Part shown: one piece after another, positions 46,801-54,332 of the stretch
How positions within the stretch are numbered: the first letter of the stretch is position 1
Layout: each line of letters opens with the position of its first letter
Source: Desulfopila sp. IMCC35006
GTDB lineage: Bacteria; Desulfobacterota; Desulfobulbia; Desulfobulbales; Desulfocapsaceae
Length of the DNA: 64,000 nt
Direction: 5' to 3'
NCBI RefSeq assembly: GCF_005116645.1
Contig: NZ_SWCM01000011.1
Span: 124,001 to 188,000, forward strand
Notes under the pieces: model-generated
The model's input: the letters and a program-made list of their open reading frames with translations, nothing else
Told to the model about the DNA's origin: nothing
Database searches by the model: none
Made by a program: the position numbers and the translations under genes

Positions 46801-49407
46801 GTCAATGCGCTTGCCGATAGTGATCGCCATGTTGCGGTTCGCTATCTGACCACCAGCAGTTTCTCCGGTACGCTGCCCGGCGTGGAATATGGTCTGGAGA
46901 GAAATGTTCCCTTTATGTTGCCGGTGGGTGTTTCCATGCTCGCCTGTGAAAAAATCAACCGTTTAGCCGACAACCTGCAGGCAAAACAGGCTGCCGGGGG
47001 CAGCGTCGTCTTTCGCGATACGGACCGGCGGCTGTTGGCCATGGTCCTGTATAGCAAATCGATTCTCAGTGAGACCGAGGATATCGCGGCGCACAGGTCG
47101 CTGCCGTGCAACGGCAGGTTTTCGCGTTTTGTCATGATGGGCTGCATGGGCTGGAATCTGGCGGACTATGTGGACTGGCTTTCGCCGGAACAGGGCTGGA
47201 TAGGCAAGGTGCTCAAACGTGGATCGGTGGATACCGATCTCAGTCACCGTGCGGTTAAATCCGCCGAATTTGTTATCCGCATGGCGGAAATAGCCCTTGC
47301 CGCCGCCCCGGATGCTGACAAGAAGAAAATCAGGGCCTTTACCCTGGGCATGCTGCACGCCCTGGCAGCAAACGTGGTGATGAATCCCGTCTTGAGAGGA
47401 CTGCAGGCCGACTGCGGGCCGCAGGACTGGGACCACGACGCCCTCACCGCCGACGAGGTCGCCTGCGCATCCTATGTCAGTCGTCAACTGCTTGATTCGA
47501 TACCTGAAAAGGATGCATGGATCAACTGGTGGCCGGAAAGCGATGCGGTGCCGGACAGCCTGTTCCAGGGATTCCAGCAGGCCCTGGTGGAACAATACGA
47601 TCCAGCCGCGGCGCGTACTGAAAAATTCGGCGATCACCCCGACAGGGCAGCAACCGATGTGCCCACCGCCGAGAACCTGCGTGAGGGCTACGATCTGTTT
47701 CGCCGGACCTTGAGTCCTAATCTCCACTGGGCCTGGTGGCTGCTTATCCTGAGTCCCATCTTTATTATGCCCTCCATCGCTCTGCTTATTGGCCGATACG
47801 GGCTCGACGAAGGCAGGAAACTCTTCACTGAGGAGCATGGCGACCCTGATGAAAAATCGTATTACGAACTGTTAAGCCTGACCGGTTTTATGTCCAGTGT
47901 CGCGCCTTTTGCCTACTCCATGTATCTCTGGAGCCTTTTTCCGAGACAGAACGGTCATTTCACCCAGGCCCTCATTGCCGGTATCACCCGTATGCTGTCG
48001 GGGGTTTTTTATGGTGTGTCCTACGGGGTCTCAACGCCGCTTCCCGCCTCGGTGCGCTGGCCGGTATTGGGTCTTACCTCCGGCTTTGATATCTGGTTTC
48101 TTATAAGGGGTATTGTCCATGCAGTCGAGGACGAACCGGGATATGCCCGTCTTAATTTCCTGCAGACCGTACCCGCCATGAGCATGCTTGCCAATCTGCT
48201 CTTCTGCGGCCTCATGCAGATTAAAAGAAACGACATAGCCTTCTGGATTCTCTGGGCTCTGTGGACCGCAGGAGCTATCACGGGCTGTGTTTTTTCCGCC
48301 CTGGCGGTTGCCCGTTCCGACAACCTGGTCTCCCTGCTGCGCAACCGCAGGCAGCAATACATCGGCATGGAACGGTTGGGTCGTGACACCGCCTACCGGC
48401 CGGGAAAAACTTTTGCCAGGGTCTTTGACGAAACCTCCATGTGGTTTGCGGGTGACGCGGATCGAGAGCATCAGCGATACCCATCCGGCCCCCGTGCCCT
48501 TGTTACCCTGGTAGCCCCGGCGGACAGCAACTGGACTTTTCACAGTGACGGTCATCGGCTGACCTTCAAGGATAACGGCGGCGCAAGTCATGGTCCCATC
48601 GAGTTAACCGATGCCACGAGCGCTGCAGGCCTTGCCGCACAAATTACCGCACTGGTTCCAACGCTGACCGTCACAACCGTGGACAGCGGCGATCTGCTCT
48701 ACAATCTGCCCTTTCCCGATGCCTTCAGTGATCCGGGCGACAGCTGCGAAACCCATAGGGAGCATGATGCGCATCAGGCAGATTACCTGCCGGTCAGCGA
48801 GGATGCGGATAAACCCACGCCGGTATATCATGTGCCGCGCAGCGTCATTGCCACCTCCATCGGCATTCCCGGCAGCCGCTGCAGCTCTGATGAAAGGCTG
48901 CGCATGCTGCCGGCTGCACCGGGCAATGATTTTTCCGGCACAGTCATTGATAAAGCAGCTGAACTTGGCGCTCTTTTCTCCATAGCCGCGGCCCCGGTAT
49001 TGCACGGCGGCACGGTCCAGGCCCAGGGAGTGACGGGCAGTGCCGCTATTCATCCGGTCAGCCAGGTTTTTCGTCGCTGGAATCTCAGTGAACGGCATAT
49101 GGCCGAGTGGCAGACACTCTTTGGGTCGGGGGCGGCGGCCCAAACTGTCGACGGCAGCCCGGAGCCTCCGCCAGCCCCTGCCGCCGACGGTCAACCGGTC
49201 AGGCCTGATGGTGCGCAGGTTGCCACCGGACTGGGCTGGATCCCAACGTTTGCGGCCTGGCAAGAAATGGCCGCCGATCATACCCAGGATAGCGAGGCCC
49301 CGGACTCCATGGCCGATATTGCCGCGCTTCGCCTCGACAACGAACCGCCCCTTCGTCCTACCAACAGGGATTTGAGTGATGCCTTGAAATATCTGCTCGA
49401 TCTGTAG
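40846..49407 (+). CDS. 2853-aa double beta-propeller protein with C-terminal membrane region
   Basis: Two homologous halves start 'SWVSIGPSSARRGQ' (residue 4) and 'SWKPIGPSGVLRGQ' (about residue 1058). Each has sialidase/VPS10-like propeller repeats ('GGVWRSDDRGVTW', 'IFVGTGEA', 'DNGCLRYTG') ending near residues 763 and 1775. Each is followed by a 'RDHQLD' segment and a CARDB-like beta-sandwich ('VYVQVHNRGSAWA', 'VYVLVHNRGREQA'). Residues about 2294-2490 contain five or six hydrophobic helices, then about 360 soluble residues. There is no signal peptide. GGGAGG precedes the ATG. Role unknown; membrane anchoring or target binding of the tail is inferred. Confidence 0.8.
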   Translation: MRVSWVSIGPSSARRGQASTFPAISGRVSGIALPRHGQRVYIATANGGVWRSDDRGVTWRPLMDRFDRNPQVAVNPTSINNSAVGVDTLACGAIAIHPDHQDTIFVGTGEAAAFEGAAPFYFGAGVAVSTDAGLTWNIEEETTAQDGQPSTDMLGIGFYALVVDPTNKDIAVAATTRGLYVRQRSGAEYRWSQRRIRPDISGRDGSDVDVTSVVVASAGANPPVFYAATRGSGAASGQVYRSIDHGATWTPLGVFPPPGDPFDSLDGRVTLAVKHDDPNFLYARTSSGFIFRWNGTAANQWNSIANLPGDIADQGFYNLALAVDPANGERIFVGGATSLITRPDGERIWSAIFYRLTMARTPAGIPGDPDFIDTATTVALGSSMHADIHAIAFKPGDANEMWVGGDGGIFFTTTPQGAGNIFTQRNAGIGSLLTHKITSHPQHEAVIFAGAQDNGCLRYTGQESWYCSAHGDAGAIVINRRHPERLLIGYITNSLFHKSDAGVSNRNGSYSLLSYTLNEQILFYPPLVTPPAPANDAEADRVAWGAERIWLSDNFGTNFNALPTPAGRTILSTAAFSNANDSRIKCLTFGDQTHLFAGLMNGEIYFFTENPGAATPWPAPQRLDTQPGLVHNGNPIRQPITDIAADPRNVGACFITFGGFGDHPRVWYYDGASWHNRSGTNADANQNLMTVQLNCILVDAPADAAQPLRIYIGADIGCWRSLDAGITWELWATGLPDCAILDLDVFAPSRLIRAATFGRGLFERHLDDATRSVHLYVRDHQLDTGRIASNLAAANIDNPLGPANLAAIETATIAASQTAYNAAIAAGQTENQARLAELTAAQNMYTAQLAAAPANHVAAHSSPDMKTDAPDAGLNYQFASDECLEFLRFVDIFTDESQGLTYTDNSANVINRVYVQVHNRGSAWAHRIQVMLLIAVETGGAVPDLPEDFDYYVRRGTPVNRDGWRTVGLRNMSDLRAGHPRVTRFELSSDLLKELAGTGTPDLFQLLIILHHKDDPFASSTRVFSDLVESERLVAAKRVRATLLAGVAVPPATVSIANSWKPIGPSGVLRGQAGSQPTVSGRVSGIAVAADGRRVYAATASGGVWRSDDQGHRWYSLMDSINYDPLYRSIPGVSAKGVTTLSCGAIALDPRDPDKIFVGTGEAPGITYLGDGVLVSDDGGKSWTQEAHGGSAANSLTGAGFYALAVDPDPAQADFVFGATNIGLYKRQAKIGVAGFEWQRIAVPPLPANSRCTSVLVARRGGASHFFAALPNGGAGGQIFETWDQGAHWQRVGTGYPVGKNRIALAVFLDQGNAANQDVIYAINDDGQVHRAERISGFQGAWSGWTQVSGTPANIEKQGSYNRGFAIAPDNKNRLYIGGAWVWSNSEYSGFLYRCDISGSGTTLSMATTFLGNSIHPDLHTLVFAQNDPRQLWVGCDGGVFYTSNALAADNLDNLFRACNDGLQTLQFNSIGQHPGQEGVIIGGTQDNGALRYTGDEAWILSAGGDGGAAFINRADPTKFFSVYILNEYRISTSGGGRYSYSSKSVNTGYADDARINNMLFYPPYAYTPASTGAAGADLVAFGESKVWINTRFGDGDWQAITGNLGATISALAFATVDLIYAGTTNGLIFKIEKSGGTWQAPAALHASPTNFSYITSIAVHPAHNDRIYISLGGQGGSGTGTRVHYYDGTSWHDRTGTGGTGLLNSQINSLIIDPDTHDHLYVAADIGLWRSTNGGIDWEVFNNGLPETAIISLAVFKAAGHKKLLRAATHGRGMYEYTLDDAQALAIELYLRDHQLDPGREGGTSTYGDPDPTQPAINTAFGTSPDIRIDAPDSDGRYQFGDREELGFANFIGELTDNSDEVPVHRLPITSHVYVLVHNRGREQADGVTVVLLVSSAFAGDTPPQLPENYRLSLLANGRVENEDWTTVGSVALDDVRCANPRTARFNLPSDMLASGDNLEDGRKHALVAFVFHERDRLAGDERTVNALADSDRHVAVRYLTTSSFSGTLPGVEYGLERNVPFMLPVGVSMLACEKINRLADNLQAKQAAGGSVVFRDTDRRLLAMVLYSKSILSETEDIAAHRSLPCNGRFSRFVMMGCMGWNLADYVDWLSPEQGWIGKVLKRGSVDTDLSHRAVKSAEFVIRMAEIALAAAPDADKKKIRAFTLGMLHALAANVVMNPVLRGLQADCGPQDWDHDALTADEVACASYVSRQLLDSIPEKDAWINWWPESDAVPDSLFQGFQQALVEQYDPAAARTEKFGDHPDRAATDVPTAENLREGYDLFRRTLSPNLHWAWWLLILSPIFIMPSIALLIGRYGLDEGRKLFTEEHGDPDEKSYYELLSLTGFMSSVAPFAYSMYLWSLFPRQNGHFTQALIAGITRMLSGVFYGVSYGVSTPLPASVRWPVLGLTSGFDIWFLIRGIVHAVEDEPGYARLNFLQTVPAMSMLANLLFCGLMQIKRNDIAFWILWALWTAGAITGCVFSALAVARSDNLVSLLRNRRQQYIGMERLGRDTAYRPGKTFARVFDETSMWFAGDADREHQRYPSGPRALVTLVAPADSNWTFHSDGHRLTFKDNGGASHGPIELTDATSAAGLAAQITALVPTLTVTTVDSGDLLYNLPFPDAFSDPGDSCETHREHDAHQADYLPVSEDADKPTPVYHVPRSVIATSIGIPGSRCSSDERLRMLPAAPGNDFSGTVIDKAAELGALFSIAAAPVLHGGTVQAQGVTGSAAIHPVSQVFRRWNLSERHMAEWQTLFGSGAAAQTVDGSPEPPPAPAADGQPVRPDGAQVATGLGWIPTFAAWQEMAADHTQDSEAPDSMADIAALRLDNEPPLRPTNRDLSDALKYLLDL

Positions 49408-49535
49408 ACAGCAGGGCAGAAAGCGGATCTCAGGTTGAAGTGGGGGACCGGACCACAAGAGATTGGGGGAGAGGAAAAAAGATAATTAGCGGAGCGATAT
49501 TTCTGTTTTTTAAAACAGCCAGGAAGGAGAATCCC

Positions 49536-49772
49536 ATGCATAAATTTATCAAATCCATGTCTGTCCGAGAATTTTTTGTCGAGCAAGTTCCTGCCGCTGG
49601 TATTGCAATGCTCATAGCTGAGCTGTTCTACAAGTTTCATAGTTTCACCTTGGAATGCCTGGCTTTCCTTGCCACGTGGTATCTCATCGATCTGGTCATC
49701 AGTCTGGTGGTCAGACTCGTTTTGCGCGATCGGAAGCAACCGGATCGGGCGGCAAAGCAGGAGGGGTCATGA
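49536..49772 (+). CDS. small two-helix membrane protein
   Basis: The 78-residue product has hydrophobic segments at about residues 19-35 ('PAAGIAMLIAELFYKF') and 41-64 ('ECLAFLATWYLIDLVISLVV') and a strongly charged C-terminus ('RDRKQPDRAAKQEGS'). Size and topology are holin-like, but small two-TM proteins have many roles. AAGGAG lies six bases before the ATG at 49536. Its end overlaps the next gene by four bases, tying it to the CHAT module. Confidence 0.7.
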   Translation: MHKFIKSMSVREFFVEQVPAAGIAMLIAELFYKFHSFTLECLAFLATWYLIDLVISLVVRLVLRDRKQPDRAAKQEGS

Positions 49773-50104
49773 ATGGCAATACCAATGAAACAATACTGAT
49801 TGGCGGAACGTTGAGTGGCAAAACCGATGCGGTGCGTCATGAACGGGGGTTGGGTGGTGAAAAAGCGGAGCAGGCAGTCCGTGCGGTGAGTGTTGCTGCG
49901 CTGCGGAACAATATGGGCACTTTTTTCCGGCAGATCTCGGAAATACTCGAAACCGACAGCTTCAGTGTTGGTGCGTTTCAGGTTGATAACGTCGAAATAT
50001 CCGCGCAAATAACCGCAGAAGGGAAAGTATGTCTTCTGGGCAGCGGTACCAAGCTTGAAGTGGGAGGTGGCCTCAAGTTTGTTTTGAAGCGGAAAGAAAA
50101 GTAG
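49769..50104 (+). CDS. small beta-rich protein, peptidase-co-occurring (Pepco-like) domain
   Basis: The 111-residue product has a helix ('VAALRNNMGTFFRQISEIL') followed by amphipathic strands ('VGAFQVDNVEISAQI', 'EGKVCLLGSGTKLEVGGGLK', 'FVLKRKEK'). This helix plus beta-hairpin pattern resembles short domains that co-occur with caspase, trypsin and CHAT peptidases in bacterial conflict systems (Pepco/Trypco type). The match is from memory of the pattern. It precedes the CHAT gene by nine bases and may be its regulator or adaptor. Confidence 0.6.
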   Translation: MNGNTNETILIGGTLSGKTDAVRHERGLGGEKAEQAVRAVSVAALRNNMGTFFRQISEILETDSFSVGAFQVDNVEISAQITAEGKVCLLGSGTKLEVGGGLKFVLKRKEK

Positions 50105-50113
50105 AGCCATCCT

Positions 50114-52555
50114 ATGCTCTATCATAATTTCGACATCGCCATCGACGAAGCCAACACCCGCGGATACCCGGTCAGAGCGCAATCAGAAAATTTCGGCGAG
50201 GCCAGGGGCATTCTCCTGCTCGATCCAGACCATACTGCTGTTCACGAGGCCCTGATCCGCCTGGAAGATCGTCAAACGGACATGGAGGAACTGGTCCGTT
50301 TCGGCACCCGGTTGTATACGCTGCTCTTTACCGGCGAAATCGAAACCATCTTTCAGCAAAGTTTCGGGCATGCCCGGGCAAGCAGGGACACAGGGCTTCG
50401 GGTCCGGCTGCGAATCGGGCCGCCGGAAATTGCTGCCCTCCCGTGGGAGGCCATGTATTTTCCGGCACAGAAATGTTTCATGGGCAGTTCCATGAGCAGT
50501 CCGCTGGTCCGTTATCTGGAAATTGCCATCCCGATACCGGAGCTTTCCGTCCCGTTTCCCATTCGTATGCTGGTGGTTATCCCAGCCAGCGTATCGCCGT
50601 ATCCCGAACTCAATTCTGCCGCGGAAAAAGAGCAGCTCGACCAGGCTCTGCACGATGTAAAAAAACAGGTGCACATCAGGTTTCTGGAAGGAAATGTCAC
50701 CCTGGAACAACTCAGCGATGAGCTGAACGACCGGAAATATAATTGCCTGCATTTTATCGGCCACGGGGGATTTAGAGATGATCGCGGTTGCCTTCTGTTC
50801 AATACAGAAGAGGGAGCCGCGGACTATGTTGATGAGAGCCGTTTTGTCTCTTTGTTCCAGAACCACCCGACGATGAAACTGGCCGTACTCAATAGTTGTC
50901 ATGGAGCATCTATCTCTTCCACCCGTTCTCTTTCGGGTATTGCTCCGGGCTTGGTTACGCGGGGAATTCCTGCGGTAGTCGCGATGAAATACGCCATTGA
51001 TGACCGGTCTGCCATCGTATTTGCGAGAGAATTCTATCGTAAACTGTTCCGGGGCTGGGATACCGGGAGAGTTGATGTGGCGATGGTGCAGGCCCGCAAC
51101 AGGCTGTCCGCCGAGGTAGATGATGCGCGGGACTACTGCACGCCTGTTCTTTATCTTCGCGCGCGGGAAGGAATTTTATTTACGCCGCAACAGAAAAAAT
51201 TTGTCCCCCATATACCCTGGGCAAAGTCGGAGCTGCACCGGATCAAAGCGGTGTATGACACCTATCAGAATAACAGCGTACTCACCGGAAATCCGGAAGA
51301 TCGAGAGGCGATGAGCCGTCTGGCTCGCCTGGAGACCCTGCGCCGATACGGCCAGATCTGCGGCGCGATCGTTGCCTGTGTCCTGTTTCTGTTCTCCTGG
51401 GTAGGCGCCTTTGACCTGCTCAATCTCGATACCCTGACCGAGATGTATTCAATGCGGTTGGGAGAGTGGGTTGCCGACACGCCTTTCAACGAGAATATCG
51501 TCATTGTCACCACCGATCAAAAAGTTGAAAAGAGCTGGCGAGGCCAGCAGCACCCTGATCTGCTGGGGAAACTTGCCGAGGCAGGAGCAAAGACAGTGGC
51601 CTTTGATATGGTGTTTGAAGAGCAGACAGCCCAGGATAATCTTTTTGCTGCGGCGATAGAAAAGGCGAAAGCAAGAGAGACGCAGGTTGTTGTCGGCGTG
51701 CAGAAGCTGGACGAGCAGAATCGAGTCAAAATTGCCGCCGAAATACAAAGAGCGATCCCGCAAGGCCTGGGAAACACCTGTATCGGGCAGAAACTCCGGA
51801 TCACCCAGTCAGTTCCCCTGGTTGTTGTCAAACAGGGCGACAGCGTATTGACGACCGACTTCGCTTTTTCGCTGGTAGCGTATGCGGCTTTTAAAGGACT
51901 GAAGATAGATTTTAACCCGGAGCGGGATATGGAAAAGAGGCATGTGCATTTTACCTCCGCTGACGGCCACTCTTCCTCGCTGCAGTTTGCCGAGGTGATT
52001 CGCGCCAAAGGCAAGCAGTGGTGCGCACTGATAGCAGACGGTGATCTGGTGGGTAACCTCGTTTTTGCTCCGGTTTCGACAGGTGCGCTGCGCGACCCTC
52101 ATCAACGCCTGCGTTATGAGATGGTGCTCGGTATGCCGGTATCGGAGCTGGTGCCTTATGTTGGCGGCAAGCTGGTGCTGGTCGGGGGAGAGCATGACGA
52201 TGTTTTTTCCGAAAGACGGGGATGGTTGCGGGAGAAGAGATATGGGGTGGAATATCATGCTGAAGCCGTGAATTCGCTGTTGCACAATATTTCCGTGCAG
52301 CGACTGAGCGGCGGCTGGCAGTTTATGGTCATGGCGCTTCTTGGTTTTCTCGGCAGCTCCATACGCGGCAGTATGTCTGCAGCCCCTCGGTATAAAAGAG
52401 TTATTGCTTCGACGTGTGTTGTGTTCCTGACGTTTTGCTGTGTTCTGTATCTCTATGCGGCATATCACCTGCTGGTAAATATCCTGTATCCCATCGGAGC
52501 ATTTGCGGTTTCCTATCTGGTTACTGGAAAAATAGACAGGAGGATTCTGACATGA
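50114..52555 (+). CDS. CHAT protease fused to CHASE2 sensor and membrane helices
   Basis: The 813-residue product has an N-terminal CHAT (caspase-like) domain at about 100-355 with catalytic His217 ('LHFIGHGGF') and Cys262 ('VLNSCHGAS'). A membrane helix follows at about 410-428, then a CHASE2-like domain at about 430-715 ('IVIVTTDQKVEKSW', 'GAKTVAFDMVFEEQ', 'FFSERRGW'-type end) and two or three C-terminal helices ('VVFLTFCCVLYLYAAYHLLV'). CHASE2 normally senses extracytoplasmic signals in kinases; here it is joined to a cytoplasmic protease. It overlaps the next gene by four bases. The ribosome site is weak. Confidence 0.85.
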   Translation: MLYHNFDIAIDEANTRGYPVRAQSENFGEARGILLLDPDHTAVHEALIRLEDRQTDMEELVRFGTRLYTLLFTGEIETIFQQSFGHARASRDTGLRVRLRIGPPEIAALPWEAMYFPAQKCFMGSSMSSPLVRYLEIAIPIPELSVPFPIRMLVVIPASVSPYPELNSAAEKEQLDQALHDVKKQVHIRFLEGNVTLEQLSDELNDRKYNCLHFIGHGGFRDDRGCLLFNTEEGAADYVDESRFVSLFQNHPTMKLAVLNSCHGASISSTRSLSGIAPGLVTRGIPAVVAMKYAIDDRSAIVFAREFYRKLFRGWDTGRVDVAMVQARNRLSAEVDDARDYCTPVLYLRAREGILFTPQQKKFVPHIPWAKSELHRIKAVYDTYQNNSVLTGNPEDREAMSRLARLETLRRYGQICGAIVACVLFLFSWVGAFDLLNLDTLTEMYSMRLGEWVADTPFNENIVIVTTDQKVEKSWRGQQHPDLLGKLAEAGAKTVAFDMVFEEQTAQDNLFAAAIEKAKARETQVVVGVQKLDEQNRVKIAAEIQRAIPQGLGNTCIGQKLRITQSVPLVVVKQGDSVLTTDFAFSLVAYAAFKGLKIDFNPERDMEKRHVHFTSADGHSSSLQFAEVIRAKGKQWCALIADGDLVGNLVFAPVSTGALRDPHQRLRYEMVLGMPVSELVPYVGGKLVLVGGEHDDVFSERRGWLREKRYGVEYHAEAVNSLLHNISVQRLSGGWQFMVMALLGFLGSSIRGSMSAAPRYKRVIASTCVVFLTFCCVLYLYAAYHLLVNILYPIGAFAVSYLVTGKIDRRILT

Positions 52556-54273
52556 AACGAGACCGTTGGTTGTATTGCCTGCTGCTGTTGAGTCTTTCGG
52601 TCATGGTGGGGGGGTGTGCCCCTGGAAAAATAAGGCATATCCTGATAAACGAACTCCCGGTAACCGGCGAGGGACGATCAGCGGTGATGTTGATTCGCCA
52701 GGGGGAATCGACAACGGCAGGAGTTGCCACGGAGATCAATAAGGGGGATGAAGTTGTAACCCTTCCAGGGGTGACGGCCATTGTCTGGCTTCTCGGCGGC
52801 AGCCAGTTGATATTGGCTCCCGAGACGCACATCCAGTTGGTGAACCCGAATCATATTATTAATCTGCTGAAAAGCACAGGGGAAGTGATTGGGCGTGTCT
52901 TTGTAAAGGCAAAAGATTCCTTGCGAATCGATACGGAATATAGCTCGGCCAGCACTGAAGGCACCGAGTTTCTGGTGAGCCGCGGACCCGGCGATGCGTT
53001 TACAGTTGCCGTCATTTCCGGGGTGGTACGGATGGAATCAAAGACAGCGCAGTTTGCGCCACTGCGACTTTCACGCCTGGAAGAGGCGACGGTCTCGCCG
53101 GGAGCTGCTCCCCGGAAATCCGTCTTGGAAAGTGACCGGGCCAACGAGATTATCCGCTGGGTAAACAGGGTGGAGCAAAACGCCGGGGAGAAAGAAAAAT
53201 TAAGATTGCTGCCGGATGTGACCGGGCTGCCACTCGAGTTGGCACAGACGAAGCTGCGCGCCGCAGGCGTTACTGTAGGGAAAGAGGTGGGAAGTATTGA
53301 AGGAAATCAACCTCTAGGCACGGTTATTTCTCAGAAACCGGAGGCGGGGGCACGGGTAGGTAAAGGCCAGGGGGTGGTTCTTGTCTACCGGGCAGAGGAG
53401 CGGGTGGTGCCGCAGCTTACGGGGCTTGCACAGAATGTTGCCTTGGAACGCATCCGTAATCTGAGGCTGGTTTCAGGTGAGATACGACCGGAAATTACCG
53501 GAAGTACTGAGCCGGGCAGAGTTATCAGGCAGGATCCTCCACCATTTGCAAAGGTAGCAGTGAACAGTGTGATCAATATTGTCGTTGAGGCTGAATCCGT
53601 AGTGGTGCCAAATCTGGAGAATTATCAAATAGATCAGGCTCGTATGCTGCTGAGTAGGGCAGGGCTTAAAGTCGGTTCCGAGAAGCGGCAACGTGTTCCG
53701 AACATCAGCGCTGGCACCGTTATCGGTCAGAATCCGCAACCTGGTCTCAGAGTGAAGAAAGACAGTGCCGTGTCTCTTACCATTGCCGAGACCGGGGTGC
53801 AGGTGCCATCCCTGGTAGGGATGCCCTATGCAAGAGCGTTGGCGCTGTTAAGAGAAGTCGGGCTGGGCTCCGGCAATCCGCGGAGATATGTCCGCGCGGA
53901 TATGGCGGTGGACACGGTAATTTCACAGTCTCCTTCGGCAGGGACTCTTGTGCAGCCGGGTAGCACGGTACGTCTGGACATTTCGCAAAGACCGGTTGTT
54001 GTGGCGCCACCTTCGCGTACTCCCACCATTCCTCAGATTGCCCCGACTGGAGTGGTTATATCCCCGGCTTTAATGCATACCGTATGTACTGTGCCAGATA
54101 TTATGGGACTGACGGAAAGTGCAGCGGTGTCAAGGATAGAGAAGGCAAGGTTGGTCCCCAGGGTACGCATGCGTCTCAGTGGCCCTCAAGTGGTAACGCA
54201 GCAGACTCCTCAGGGCAATGCAACCGCTGCCTGCGGCAATACTGTCACGTTTACTATCGGCACGATACAATAG
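52552..54273 (+). CDS. FecR/PASTA-domain lipoprotein
   Basis: The 573-residue product begins with a lipoprotein signal ('LLLSLSVMVGGCAPG', lipid-attachment Cys22). Residues about 45-190 form a FecR-like beta domain ('GDEVVTLPGVTAIVWLLGGS', 'STEGTEFLVSRGPGDAFTVA'). Five PASTA repeats follow, beginning 'LPDVTGLPLELAQTKLRAAG', 'VPQLTGLAQNVALERI', 'VPNLENYQIDQARMLL', 'VPSLVGMPYARALALL' and 'VPDIMGLTESAAVSRI'. It should sit in the envelope and contact peptidoglycan. ATGA overlap with the CHAT-CHASE2 gene suggests it is the partner of that sensor. Confidence 0.85.
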   Translation: MKRDRWLYCLLLLSLSVMVGGCAPGKIRHILINELPVTGEGRSAVMLIRQGESTTAGVATEINKGDEVVTLPGVTAIVWLLGGSQLILAPETHIQLVNPNHIINLLKSTGEVIGRVFVKAKDSLRIDTEYSSASTEGTEFLVSRGPGDAFTVAVISGVVRMESKTAQFAPLRLSRLEEATVSPGAAPRKSVLESDRANEIIRWVNRVEQNAGEKEKLRLLPDVTGLPLELAQTKLRAAGVTVGKEVGSIEGNQPLGTVISQKPEAGARVGKGQGVVLVYRAEERVVPQLTGLAQNVALERIRNLRLVSGEIRPEITGSTEPGRVIRQDPPPFAKVAVNSVINIVVEAESVVVPNLENYQIDQARMLLSRAGLKVGSEKRQRVPNISAGTVIGQNPQPGLRVKKDSAVSLTIAETGVQVPSLVGMPYARALALLREVGLGSGNPRRYVRADMAVDTVISQSPSAGTLVQPGSTVRLDISQRPVVVAPPSRTPTIPQIAPTGVVISPALMHTVCTVPDIMGLTESAAVSRIEKARLVPRVRMRLSGPQVVTQQTPQGNATAACGNTVTFTIGTIQ

Positions 54274-54332
54274 ACAATACTATGGCCTTTCTCCACATGG
54301 GGTAAGGGGCAGATTTATAAGGAGGACCGGTG

